Positions 6,468 through 13,120 of a stretch of DNA of 14,985 nucleotides are shown one piece after another. Below the pieces are notes generated by a model. It searched no databases. It worked only from the letters and a program-made list of their open reading frames with translations, and had not been told where the DNA came from. Source of the DNA: DATJXG01 sp035500455 (GTDB lineage Bacteria > Acidobacteriota > Terriglobia > Terriglobales > Acidobacteriaceae); contig DATJXG010000066.1 of the NCBI GenBank assembly GCA_035500455.1, forward strand, positions 1 through 14,985. The letters run 5' to 3'. How positions within the stretch are numbered: position 1 is the stretch's first letter; every line of letters begins with the position of its first letter. Position numbers and translations under genes: made by a program.

Positions 6468-8327
6468 ATGCCTGGGAATCTCCTCGACCGGCTCAAGACC
6501 TCACCGGTGCTGTGCGACGGCGCCATGGGGACCATGCTGTACGCCAAAGGGATCTTCATCAACCGCTGCTATGACGAGCTGAATCTGTCGCAGGCTGACT
6601 TAATTCGAAGCGTACATCACGAATATTTGCAGGCAGGTGCGGAGATCATTGAAACCAACACTTTTGGTGCAAATCCCGTCCATCTGGCGCGGTACAGCCT
6701 GGCCGACCGGGTCCGCGACATCAACTTTGCGGGGGCGCGGCTGGCGCGGGAAGAAGCCAAGAGTTTCGATGTCTGGGTGGGTGGTTCCGTAGGACCGCTG
6801 GGCATTCGCATTGAACCCCTGGGAAAAACTTCGTTTGAAGAAGCCCGCGCCGCTTTTCGAGAGCAGATTGCCGCCCTGGTCGAAGGTGGCGTGGACCTTA
6901 TCGTGCTCGAAACCTTCGGCTACCTGGAGGAACTCCATCAGGCAATTCTGGCCGCGCGGGATGTAAACCCCAAAATTCCCGTGATCGCCCAGGTCACTAT
7001 CGACGAGGATTCCAACTGCCTGGACGGTTCCACTCCGGAAGTGTTCGCGCCCCGCCTGGCGGAGTGGGGCGCGGACGTCATCGGCTGCAACTGCAGCGTA
7101 GGTCCGGTGGCGATGCTGGACGCGATGGAGCGGGTGCATGCGGCGACCTCGTTGCCGCTTGCCGCTCAGCCCAACGCGGGTATACCGCGGTCGGTCGAGG
7201 GGCGCAACATTTATCTGTGTTCGCCGGAGTACATGGCAAGCTATGCCCGCAAGTTCGTGAGCGCGGGCGTGCGCCTGGTGGGCGGCTGTTGTGGCACTAC
7301 GCCTGACCACATCCGGGTGATGAAATCGGCTCTGCGGGTGGGAGAGGCGCGGGCCAAGACCGCGGTGGCGCAGGCGAAGAGGGAAGCGACGCTGCCGGTT
7401 CTGCCCTCAGTTGCGCTGGAGCAGCGCTCGCGGCTGGGAAAAAAGATCGCCGCCGGTGAGTTCATCAGCATGGTGGAAATCGTTCCTCCCAAGGGAACCG
7501 ACATCGGCAAAGAGATCGAAGGCGCGCGCTTCCTGAAATCGGTTGGCGTGGACGCTATCAACATTCCTGACAGCCCGCGGGCCTCTGCCCGCATGAGCAA
7601 TCAGGCACTTTCGCTGCTGGTGCAGCAGGAGGTCGGGATTGAAGCCATCCTGCACTACACCTGCCGCGACCGCAACGTACTGTGCATTCAATCTGACCTG
7701 CTGGGGGCGGCGGCCACCGGAATCCGCAACCTCATTTGCATCACCGGCGATCCGCCCAAGATGGGCAACTATCCCGACGCGACTGCGGTGTTCGATGTGG
7801 ATGCCATCGGCCTGGTGAACATCGTGCACAACCTCAATCGCGGGCAGGATATCGGCGGCAATCCTATCGGGGCGGGGACATCGTTCGTTATCGGCGTGGG
7901 CGCGAATCCCGGCGTGCCGAACATTGATGAAGAGATCAAGCGCTTCGAATACAAGGTGCAGGCAGGCGCGGAATACGCGGTGACGCAGCCGGTGTTCGAT
8001 CTTTCTCTGCTGGAGAATTTCCTGCGGCGCATCGAGCACTGCCGCATACCGGTGGTGGCGGGAATCTGGCCGCTGGTCAGCGTGCGCAACGCCGAGTTCA
8101 TGAAGAACGAACTGCGGGTTTCGGTGCCGGATGCGATCCTGGAACGCATGGCGCGCGCGAAATCTCCCGAGGCTGCGCGCGAGGAAGGAATTGCGATCGC
8201 GCGTGAGATGGTCGCTGCAGTCCGCAATCTGGTGCAGGGCGTGCAGATCAGCGCGCCGCAGGGCCGCTACACCTCTGCGGTGGATGTTCTGGAAGCTGTG
8301 GGCGGTTCCGACGCCGCTATCGCGTAG
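6468..8327 (+). CDS. Bifunctional homocysteine S-methyltransferase / 5,10-methylenetetrahydrofolate reductase
   Basis: 619 residues from the ATG at 6468. An in-frame ATG at 6432 would add 12 residues that do not fit the family. The N-terminal half (about 1-300) is a homocysteine methyltransferase barrel: VLCDGAMGTMLYAKG at 14-28, ETNTFGAN at 62-69, and the zinc cysteines C209 (GCNC) and C274-C275 (GGCCGTT). The C-terminal half (about 320-608) is a MetF-type reductase: VEIVPPKG at 336-343, YTCRDRN at 397-403, CITGDPPKMGNYP at 424-436 and VTQPVFD at 505-511. The layout and length match YitJ of Bacillus, which makes methyl-tetrahydrofolate and methylates homocysteine to methionine without cobalamin. 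Neither start has a Shine-Dalgarno sequence. The gene is divergent from the lipoprotein. No SAM or T-box riboswitch was seen in the short leader. Confidence 0.92.
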   Translation: MPGNLLDRLKTSPVLCDGAMGTMLYAKGIFINRCYDELNLSQADLIRSVHHEYLQAGAEIIETNTFGANPVHLARYSLADRVRDINFAGARLAREEAKSFDVWVGGSVGPLGIRIEPLGKTSFEEARAAFREQIAALVEGGVDLIVLETFGYLEELHQAILAARDVNPKIPVIAQVTIDEDSNCLDGSTPEVFAPRLAEWGADVIGCNCSVGPVAMLDAMERVHAATSLPLAAQPNAGIPRSVEGRNIYLCSPEYMASYARKFVSAGVRLVGGCCGTTPDHIRVMKSALRVGEARAKTAVAQAKREATLPVLPSVALEQRSRLGKKIAAGEFISMVEIVPPKGTDIGKEIEGARFLKSVGVDAINIPDSPRASARMSNQALSLLVQQEVGIEAILHYTCRDRNVLCIQSDLLGAAATGIRNLICITGDPPKMGNYPDATAVFDVDAIGLVNIVHNLNRGQDIGGNPIGAGTSFVIGVGANPGVPNIDEEIKRFEYKVQAGAEYAVTQPVFDLSLLENFLRRIEHCRIPVVAGIWPLVSVRNAEFMKNELRVSVPDAILERMARAKSPEAAREEGIAIAREMVAAVRNLVQGVQISAPQGRYTSAVDVLEAVGGSDAAIA

Positions 8328-8392
8328 ACTTCGTCGCCGTCGTGCCTCTGCGCATCAGGCCATTTTCCGGAAGAAAATTCAAAATCTTAAAA

Positions 8393-8419
8393 CGCAGAGA
8401 TCGCGGAGAACGCCGCCGA
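8393..8419. repeat. Tandem 9-mer repeat, three units (related to the array at 4747-4773)
   Basis: The units are CGCAGAGAT, CGCGGAGAA and CGCCGCCGA, and a fourth, looser unit CGCCGTGGA (8423-8431) follows after three bases. It occupies the convergent gap between the methyltransferase/MTHFR gene and the CHAD gene (8328-8455). No T-rich terminator hairpin is visible in this gap. Confidence 0.55.
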
Positions 8420-8455
8420 GTACGCCGTGGACACTCCAAACAACCACCAAGGCTG

Positions 8456-9298
8456 TCAGGCGGCGGTTGATACCTGAGCCAGATGGGCGAGAGGGACCCT
8501 CGCTGACTCCGCAACTGCCGGCCTGGGGATGAGCGCTGCCTGGGTGCGGGCGACGGCGTCGAGGGCGTGGCGAAATTTCGCGCGGGTAAGGTTTTGCAGC
8601 GCCGCCACCAGAGGCGATTCCTGCACCGTACCGAACAGATCGCGCGCCTGCTGCGTGAGCTTCAGCCAGTCGTGCCAGTCGCCAATGGCGTCCTGCATTT
8701 GCTTAAGGTGATCGGTTACGCGGTTGGCCGCGGCATCCTCGCCGCCCGCCAGTTCAGCCACGTAGCGCGCGCGCTTGCCGATGGTTCTGTATTCGTGGAG
8801 TCGGCTCTCTGTGATGGCTCCATGATCCTTGCCGGCCTCGGCAAACAGTTGCAGCGCCTTCGCTACAGGATCGATCCCCGCCGGAATCTCCGTGCTCTTC
8901 GCCATCCGCTTGAGGCGGCGGCGTAGTTCGTCCACCGTTTCTTTGCCGAAAGCCTTCCGCAGCTTGCGCTCGCTTCGGGCACGCTCCTCCAGCAGAGTAC
9001 GCATCAGGCGCGCCTTGCGCTCGGGTTCCTGGGGAATTTTCAAACTGCGCAGGGCGGCCACCTGCACATCCAGGTCACGCACTCGCCCCGCTTTCTTCCG
9101 CAGACGCGCGAGCAGCTGCAGCACTTTTTTCTGATTGCGCGTGGGCTTCGCCACCAACTCTCCCACCAGGGCTTCAATCCGGCGCGAGTAAGTGCGGAAG
9201 CGGTGTACACTCTTCGGCGCAGGCTTCTTACCGAGTTTCGTCAAGTGACGGTGCAACTTGGCGAGAGCAATACGAACGCCTTGCTGATCGAACGGCAT
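8456..9298 (-). CDS. CHAD domain protein, probable polyphosphate-binding protein
   Basis: 280 residues from the ATG at 9298 (MPFDQQGVRIAL). A GTG at 9355 would add 19 residues; neither has a good ribosome site, and the ATG fits the family better. Two helical halves carry the conserved basic and histidine pattern of CHAD: VHRFRTYSRRIEALV near 31-45, RKKAGRVRDLDVQ near 67-79, RLHEYRTIGKRARYVAEL near 166-183 and DAIGDWHDWLKL near 203-214. The domain fills nearly the whole protein; there is no CYTH (triphosphatase) domain, signal peptide or membrane segment. CHAD proteins studied elsewhere bind polyphosphate granules through this basic surface. The gene is divergent from pstC, across a gap with a Pho-box-like repeat, which supports a phosphate-storage role (inference). 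Confidence 0.85.
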   Translation of the reverse strand: MPFDQQGVRIALAKLHRHLTKLGKKPAPKSVHRFRTYSRRIEALVGELVAKPTRNQKKVLQLLARLRKKAGRVRDLDVQVAALRSLKIPQEPERKARLMRTLLEERARSERKLRKAFGKETVDELRRRLKRMAKSTEIPAGIDPVAKALQLFAEAGKDHGAITESRLHEYRTIGKRARYVAELAGGEDAAANRVTDHLKQMQDAIGDWHDWLKLTQQARDLFGTVQESPLVAALQNLTRAKFRHALDAVARTQAALIPRPAVAESARVPLAHLAQVSTAA

Positions 9299-9406
9299 AA
9301 AGGATGTGGTACGAGACAGCGGGACTTCTTCCGGGAAACGCAGCGGGGAGCGCACCTTGTTATTCGATCCCCGTGATCTTCTGGCGGTGGCAGAAGAATT
9401 CCCTAT

Positions 9407-9425
9407 TTTAACACTGCTGTAACAC
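9407..9425. promoter_or_regulatory. Candidate Pho box: two 8-base direct repeats with an 11-bp period
   Basis: TTTAACAC (9407-9414) and TGTAACAC (9418-9425) are separated by three bases, so they recur every 11 bp on one face of the helix, the layout of PhoB/PhoP binding sites. The core is similar to the TTAACA-type boxes of Bacillus PhoP. Read on the minus strand, the TGTTA cores resemble the enteric CTGTCA box. The site lies 19-37 bases upstream of the pstC start and directly next to a TAAAAT hexamer facing the CHAD gene, so it could serve both genes. Confidence 0.5.
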
Positions 9426-9443
9426 GACTTTGCTAGCCTCCCG

Positions 9444-10481
9444 GTGATGGCAAATCGAGCCTTAGGAGCGCCTCAAGTGCCAGGGCCGCAACCTGTTGCA
9501 AAGCCAGAGCTTGCGGCGGAAGCGAAGGCCGCCGCGGCCCCCCTCATCAAAGCCGGCAGCACCCGCGTGGCGGACGAGATTTTCCGCTACGCCATGCTGT
9601 GTTGCGGGCTGTGCGTGCTGGGCATAGTCGGGATCATTGTTTACGAATTGATGACCAAGTCCAGCCTCTCCTGGCACGCCTTCGGGTGGAAGTTCTTCTT
9701 TCGCAGCGAGTGGGACCCGGTCAATGAACAATTCGGTGCTTTGCCGTTCGTTTACGGCACCATTGTCTCCTCCATCCTGGCTTTGATCATCGCCGTACCG
9801 CTCGCTGTGGGCGTCGCTATCTTCATCACCGAAATGTCGCCACCCTGGTTGCGCGGTCCGCTGGCCTTTACCACGGAACTGCTGGCCGCCATCCCCAGCG
9901 TGATTTACGGCTTGTGGGCGATCTTCGTCCTGGTACCGCTTCTCCGCCTCTACGTGGAGCCGTTTCTGGGGCGCTACTTCGGCTGGACGGGATTGTTTGA
10001 CGGGCCGCCCTTCGGCATCGGCATGCTGGCAGCGGGCATCATTCTGGCCATCATGGTGGTTCCGATTATTTCCTCGATTACCCGCGAAGTTATGACCGCG
10101 GTTCCTCGACCCCAAAGGGAAGCGGTGTTGGCTCTGGGCGCAACCCGCTGGGAGATGATCCGCACTGGCGTGCTGCGTAACGCGCGCGCCGGCATCCTGG
10201 GTGGCATCATCCTGGGATTGGGGCGGGCTCTCGGCGAGACGATGGCGGTCACTATGGTGATCGGCAATCGTCCGGAAATTTCCAAGTCGCTCCTTGCGCC
10301 GGGATACACCATGGCAAGCGTGATCGCCAACGAGTTCAGCGAAGCCACCGGAGACGTCTATCTCAGCGCTCTGGTGGAAGTAGGACTCGCGCTGTTCCTG
10401 GTAACCATCATCGTGAATATCTTTGCGCAGCTTCTGGTATGGTCGGTGACTCGTGGCACACCTGCGAGGGGCAATGCCTGA
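9444..10481 (+). CDS. pstC: Phosphate ABC transporter permease PstC
   Basis: 345 residues from GTG (9444); an ATG directly follows (9447) and may be the true start. After a 40-residue Ala/Pro-rich cytoplasmic tail come about six membrane segments, starting near 50-69, 103-129, 143-168, 192-212, 246-262 and 308-333. The EAA loop that docks on the PstB ATPase is REAVLALGATRWE (225-237), ending RALGETMAVT (261-270). PstC and PstA form the inner-membrane channel for phosphate delivered by PstS. There is no Shine-Dalgarno site, and the spacing from the likely promoter suggests a leaderless or nearly leaderless message. It is the first gene of pstC-pstA-pstB-phoU. pstS, usually just upstream, is absent here. 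Confidence 0.94.
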   Translation: MMANRALGAPQVPGPQPVAKPELAAEAKAAAAPLIKAGSTRVADEIFRYAMLCCGLCVLGIVGIIVYELMTKSSLSWHAFGWKFFFRSEWDPVNEQFGALPFVYGTIVSSILALIIAVPLAVGVAIFITEMSPPWLRGPLAFTTELLAAIPSVIYGLWAIFVLVPLLRLYVEPFLGRYFGWTGLFDGPPFGIGMLAAGIILAIMVVPIISSITREVMTAVPRPQREAVLALGATRWEMIRTGVLRNARAGILGGIILGLGRALGETMAVTMVIGNRPEISKSLLAPGYTMASVIANEFSEATGDVYLSALVEVGLALFLVTIIVNIFAQLLVWSVTRGTPARGNA

Positions 10482-11379
10482 TACGCCGCAATCGACGCCG
10501 TCCTCCTCTGCAACTGGCGCCCCAGTGATCGCCGGCCCGGTGAGTTGGTATCGCCGGGGCACGAACCATCTGGTCACGATGCTGGCAGTTCTGGCGGTGA
10601 TCCTGGTGCTGCTTCCCCTGGGGGCGATTTTCGCTTACCTGGTTTATATGGGCATCGGTTCCATCAACTGGGCTTTCCTGACCCAGATCCCGAAGCCGGT
10701 AGGTGAAGCGGGCGGCGGCATGGCCAACGCCATCGCCGGCACCTGCCTGATTCTGGGTATCGCCAGCGCTATGGGAGTACCGATTGGAATCGGCGCGGGA
10801 ATTTATCTGGCGGAATACGGCCGCAACCGTTTCGGCAACCTCATTCGCTTTACCTCGGACGTGCTCAACGGCGTGCCCTCCATCGTAGTGGGCATTGTGG
10901 CCTATGCCATCGTCGTCCTCACCCAGGGGCACTTTTCGGCCTTGGCCGGCGGCGTGGCGCTCGCCATCATGATGGTTCCCACCATCGCCCGCACCACTGA
11001 AGAAATGCTGCTGCTGGTGCCGAACATGGTGCGGGAGGCTGCCTACGGCCTGGGCGTCTCGCGCTGGCGGACCACGCTTTCCATCACCCTGCGCACCGCG
11101 ACGTCCGGCGTAATTACCGGGGTGATGCTGGCCTTCGCCCGGGTTGCCGGAGAGACCGCGCCGCTGCTCTTCACCGCCTTCGGCAATCAGTACTGGAACT
11201 GGAAGTTGAATCAGCCCACGGCGGCGCTGAGCCTGCAGATCTACACCTACGCCATTTCGCCGTTCGACGAATGGCATCGGCAGGCATGGGCGGGGTCGCT
11301 GATTCTCATTATCCTGATCGTGCTATCCGTCACCGCCGTGCGCGTGGCAACCAGCCGCGGCGTGATGAAAGGGGCGTAA
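10474..11379 (+). CDS. pstA: Phosphate ABC transporter permease PstA
   Basis: 301 residues from the ATG at 10474, which overlaps the end of pstC by eight bases and has GAGGGG just upstream (close spacing). A GTG at 10453 is an alternative and would add seven residues. About six membrane segments are visible, and the EAA loop reads REAAYGLGVSRWRTTL (near 181-196), ending ARVAGETAPLLF. The motif GVPSIVVGIVAYA (near 132-144) is typical of PstA. It pairs with PstC in the inner membrane. Overlap with pstC and a three-base gap to pstB indicate translational coupling and a fixed ratio of subunits. Confidence 0.94.
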   Translation: MPDTPQSTPSSSATGAPVIAGPVSWYRRGTNHLVTMLAVLAVILVLLPLGAIFAYLVYMGIGSINWAFLTQIPKPVGEAGGGMANAIAGTCLILGIASAMGVPIGIGAGIYLAEYGRNRFGNLIRFTSDVLNGVPSIVVGIVAYAIVVLTQGHFSALAGGVALAIMMVPTIARTTEEMLLLVPNMVREAAYGLGVSRWRTTLSITLRTATSGVITGVMLAFARVAGETAPLLFTAFGNQYWNWKLNQPTAALSLQIYTYAISPFDEWHRQAWAGSLILIILIVLSVTAVRVATSRGVMKGA

Positions 11380-11382
11380 AAC

Positions 11383-12141
11383 ATGGGTGTAGGCATCCAG
11401 GTGGAACACCTCAATGCCTGGTTCGGCAAGACCCAGGCGCTGCAGGACATCAATATGACAGTCGCCGCCAATCACTGCACTGCGGTGATCGGTCCTTCCG
11501 GCTGCGGCAAATCCACTTACGTGCGCTGCCTCAACCGCATGCACGAGACCATACCTGACGCGCACGCCACGGGGCGGGTGCGTATCGGCGAAATCGATGT
11601 CTATAACGGCAGTTCGGCGGTGCAGATTCGCCGCCGCATCGGCATGGTGTTCCAGAAGCCCAACCCCTTCCCCACGATGTCGATTTACGACAACGTGGCC
11701 GCCGGACTGAAGCTGAATGGCTTCCACGATCGCCGCCGCCTCGACGAAATTGTAGAACGCTCGCTGAAGGTTTCCGCCCTGTGGGATGAAGTGAAAGACC
11801 ACATCAAGAAGAAATCCGGCGCCAGCCTCTCCGGAGGCCAGCAACAGCGCCTGTGCATCGCCCGCGCGCTGGCGGTGGAACCGGAAGTCATGCTGATGGA
11901 TGAACCCTGTTCCGCCCTCGACCCCATCTCCACCGGCAAAATCGAAGAACTTATTTTTCAGCTGAAAGAGAAGTTCACCATCGTGATTGTGACGCATAAT
12001 ATGCAACAGGCGTCCCGCGTGGCGGAATACACAGGGTTCTTCCTGCTGGGCAAGCTGATCGAATTCGACAAGACCGAGAAAATCTTCACCACTCCGTCCG
12101 ACAAGCGGACGGAAGACTACATTACAGGCAGGTTCGGATAA
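11383..12141 (+). CDS. pstB: Phosphate ABC transporter ATP-binding protein PstB
   Basis: 252 residues, the standard PstB length. The nucleotide-binding set is complete: Walker A GPSGCGKST (37-45), Q-loop Q91 in FQKPNPFP, signature LSGGQQQR (149-156), Walker B VMLMDEP (169-175) with E174, and H-loop H205 in VTHNM. QKPNPFPTMSIYDNV is diagnostic of PstB. It hydrolyses ATP on the cytoplasmic side of PstC/PstA. AAAGGGG (11368-11374) lies eight bases before the ATG. The stop overlaps the phoU start by one base (TAATG). Confidence 0.96.
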   Translation: MGVGIQVEHLNAWFGKTQALQDINMTVAANHCTAVIGPSGCGKSTYVRCLNRMHETIPDAHATGRVRIGEIDVYNGSSAVQIRRRIGMVFQKPNPFPTMSIYDNVAAGLKLNGFHDRRRLDEIVERSLKVSALWDEVKDHIKKKSGASLSGGQQQRLCIARALAVEPEVMLMDEPCSALDPISTGKIEELIFQLKEKFTIVIVTHNMQQASRVAEYTGFFLLGKLIEFDKTEKIFTTPSDKRTEDYITGRFG

Positions 12142-12854
12142 TGCGCACTCGCTTTCACCAAGGACTCGATGAACTTCGCGCCAAGTTGCTCCGCATGGGC
12201 GGGCAGGCCGAGCAGGCCGTGGACCGCGCCTGCCAGGCCTACATCGACCGCGACCTCGCCCGCTGCCACATGGTGCTCGAGGGCGAGACCCAGATCAACA
12301 TCGCCGAGCGCGAAATTGACGAAATGGCCTTCGATCTTCTCGCCATGCAGCAGCCCATGGCCGGCGATCTGCGGTTTATTCTCGCCGTCACCAAGATCAA
12401 CTCCGATCTGGAGCGCGTAGGCGACCAGGCGGTCAACATCGCCGAGCGGGTTATGGACATGGTGGAACTCCCCAAGGCCGACCTGCCGGTGGATATTCCG
12501 CGCATGGCGGCCGCGGTCTCCGCCATGGTGCGCCGCGCCCTGGAATCCTTCATCGAAGGCAAAGCGGAACTCGCCCAGGCCGTGCTGGAGATGGACAACG
12601 TCATCGACCGCATGAAAGATGAAGCCTTCGTCACGCTGGTCAAGACCATGAACCAGCAGCCCGAAGTAACCCGCCAGGCGCTGGACGCGCTGCTGGTCGC
12701 CCGCAACCTGGAGCGGGTGGCCGACCACGCCACCAACATTGCCGAAGATGTCATCTTCTGGGTGCGTGGCGACGACGTACGCCACAATGTGGCCCAGGAA
12801 GAGCGCGAAGCAGCGGTCCGCCAGGAGATCTCGCAAAGCACGAAGGCAACCTAA
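12141..12854 (+). CDS. phoU: Phosphate transport/signalling regulator PhoU
   Basis: 237 residues, all helical, with the two PhoU repeats exactly 100 residues apart: ERVGDQAVNIAE (91-102) and ERVADHATNIAE (191-202). The E/D residues in these motifs bind the metal clusters of PhoU. It contacts PstB and the PhoR sensor kinase, lowers uptake and silences the Pho response when phosphate is plentiful. The ATG overlaps the pstB stop (TAATG), so it is translated by re-initiation. phoB/phoR are not in view. This is the last gene of the operon before a 266-base spacer. Confidence 0.95.
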   Translation: MRTRFHQGLDELRAKLLRMGGQAEQAVDRACQAYIDRDLARCHMVLEGETQINIAEREIDEMAFDLLAMQQPMAGDLRFILAVTKINSDLERVGDQAVNIAERVMDMVELPKADLPVDIPRMAAAVSAMVRRALESFIEGKAELAQAVLEMDNVIDRMKDEAFVTLVKTMNQQPEVTRQALDALLVARNLERVADHATNIAEDVIFWVRGDDVRHNVAQEEREAAVRQEISQSTKAT

Positions 12855-12887
12855 CTGGGAACTGAGATCTGACAACTGGGAACTGAT
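12853..12887. repeat. Tandem 7-mer repeat, five units (consensus AACTGGG/AACTGAN)
   Basis: Starting at the phoU stop codon, the units AACTGGG, AACTGAG, ATCTGAC, AACTGGG and AACTGAT run without gaps. As a result the 13-mer AACTGGGAACTGA occurs twice, 21 bases apart (12853 and 12874). A stray fragment, AGCTGGGAAC, recurs near 12975. The clean heptamer phase suggests slippage or a dispersed intergenic repeat. Confidence 0.65.
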
Positions 12888-12916
12888 TCTCACCCAGACT
12901 TGCTGGCAGCCTTTGA

Positions 12917-12939
12917 GGCGTGCCATACGACGGCATGCC
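12917..12939. repeat. Hairpin in the spacer downstream of phoU
   Basis: GGCGTGCC (12917-12924) and GGCATGCC (12932-12939) form an 8-pair stem with one G-T pair around a 7-base loop. No T-run follows, so an intrinsic terminator of the usual kind is not supported. It could stabilise the 3' end of the pst-phoU message. The rest of the spacer up to 13120 shows no gene. Confidence 0.45.
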
Positions 12940-13110
12940 ACCGCCGAGCTTCTTCGCTCAGGACGATAGGTCATAGCTGGGAACAAGCCTCCGCGACCGG
13001 TCAGAACCTCAACTTTCCGGGACTCCGAAAAGCCGAACGAGCGGAAAACCGCATCCCAACCTCACCTCTCTTCTCTTTTTCTCCGGGCGATGCTACAAGT
13101 TCTTAAGCCA

Positions 13111-13116
13111 AGGAGG
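13111..13116 (+). promoter_or_regulatory. Shine-Dalgarno AGGAGG deciding a TTG start for the phosphoesterase gene
   Basis: AGGAGG is followed by CGAC and TTG (13121). The frame opened by this TTG runs uninterrupted to the window end and begins with a clean signal peptide, so the rare start is well supported despite the short spacing. Confidence 0.7.
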
Positions 13117-13120
13117 CGAC

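Noticed and set aside
8441..8470. Terminator-like hairpin (CAACCACC / GGCGGTTG) after the methyltransferase gene
   Set aside because: One mismatch, large loop, no T-run, and it overlaps the end of the CHAD gene.
9462..10577. 371-codon minus-strand frame opposite pstC
   Set aside because: Antisense shadow rich in Gln, His and Asp; pstC on the other strand is certain. The same applies to the 289-codon frames opposite pstA and phoU.
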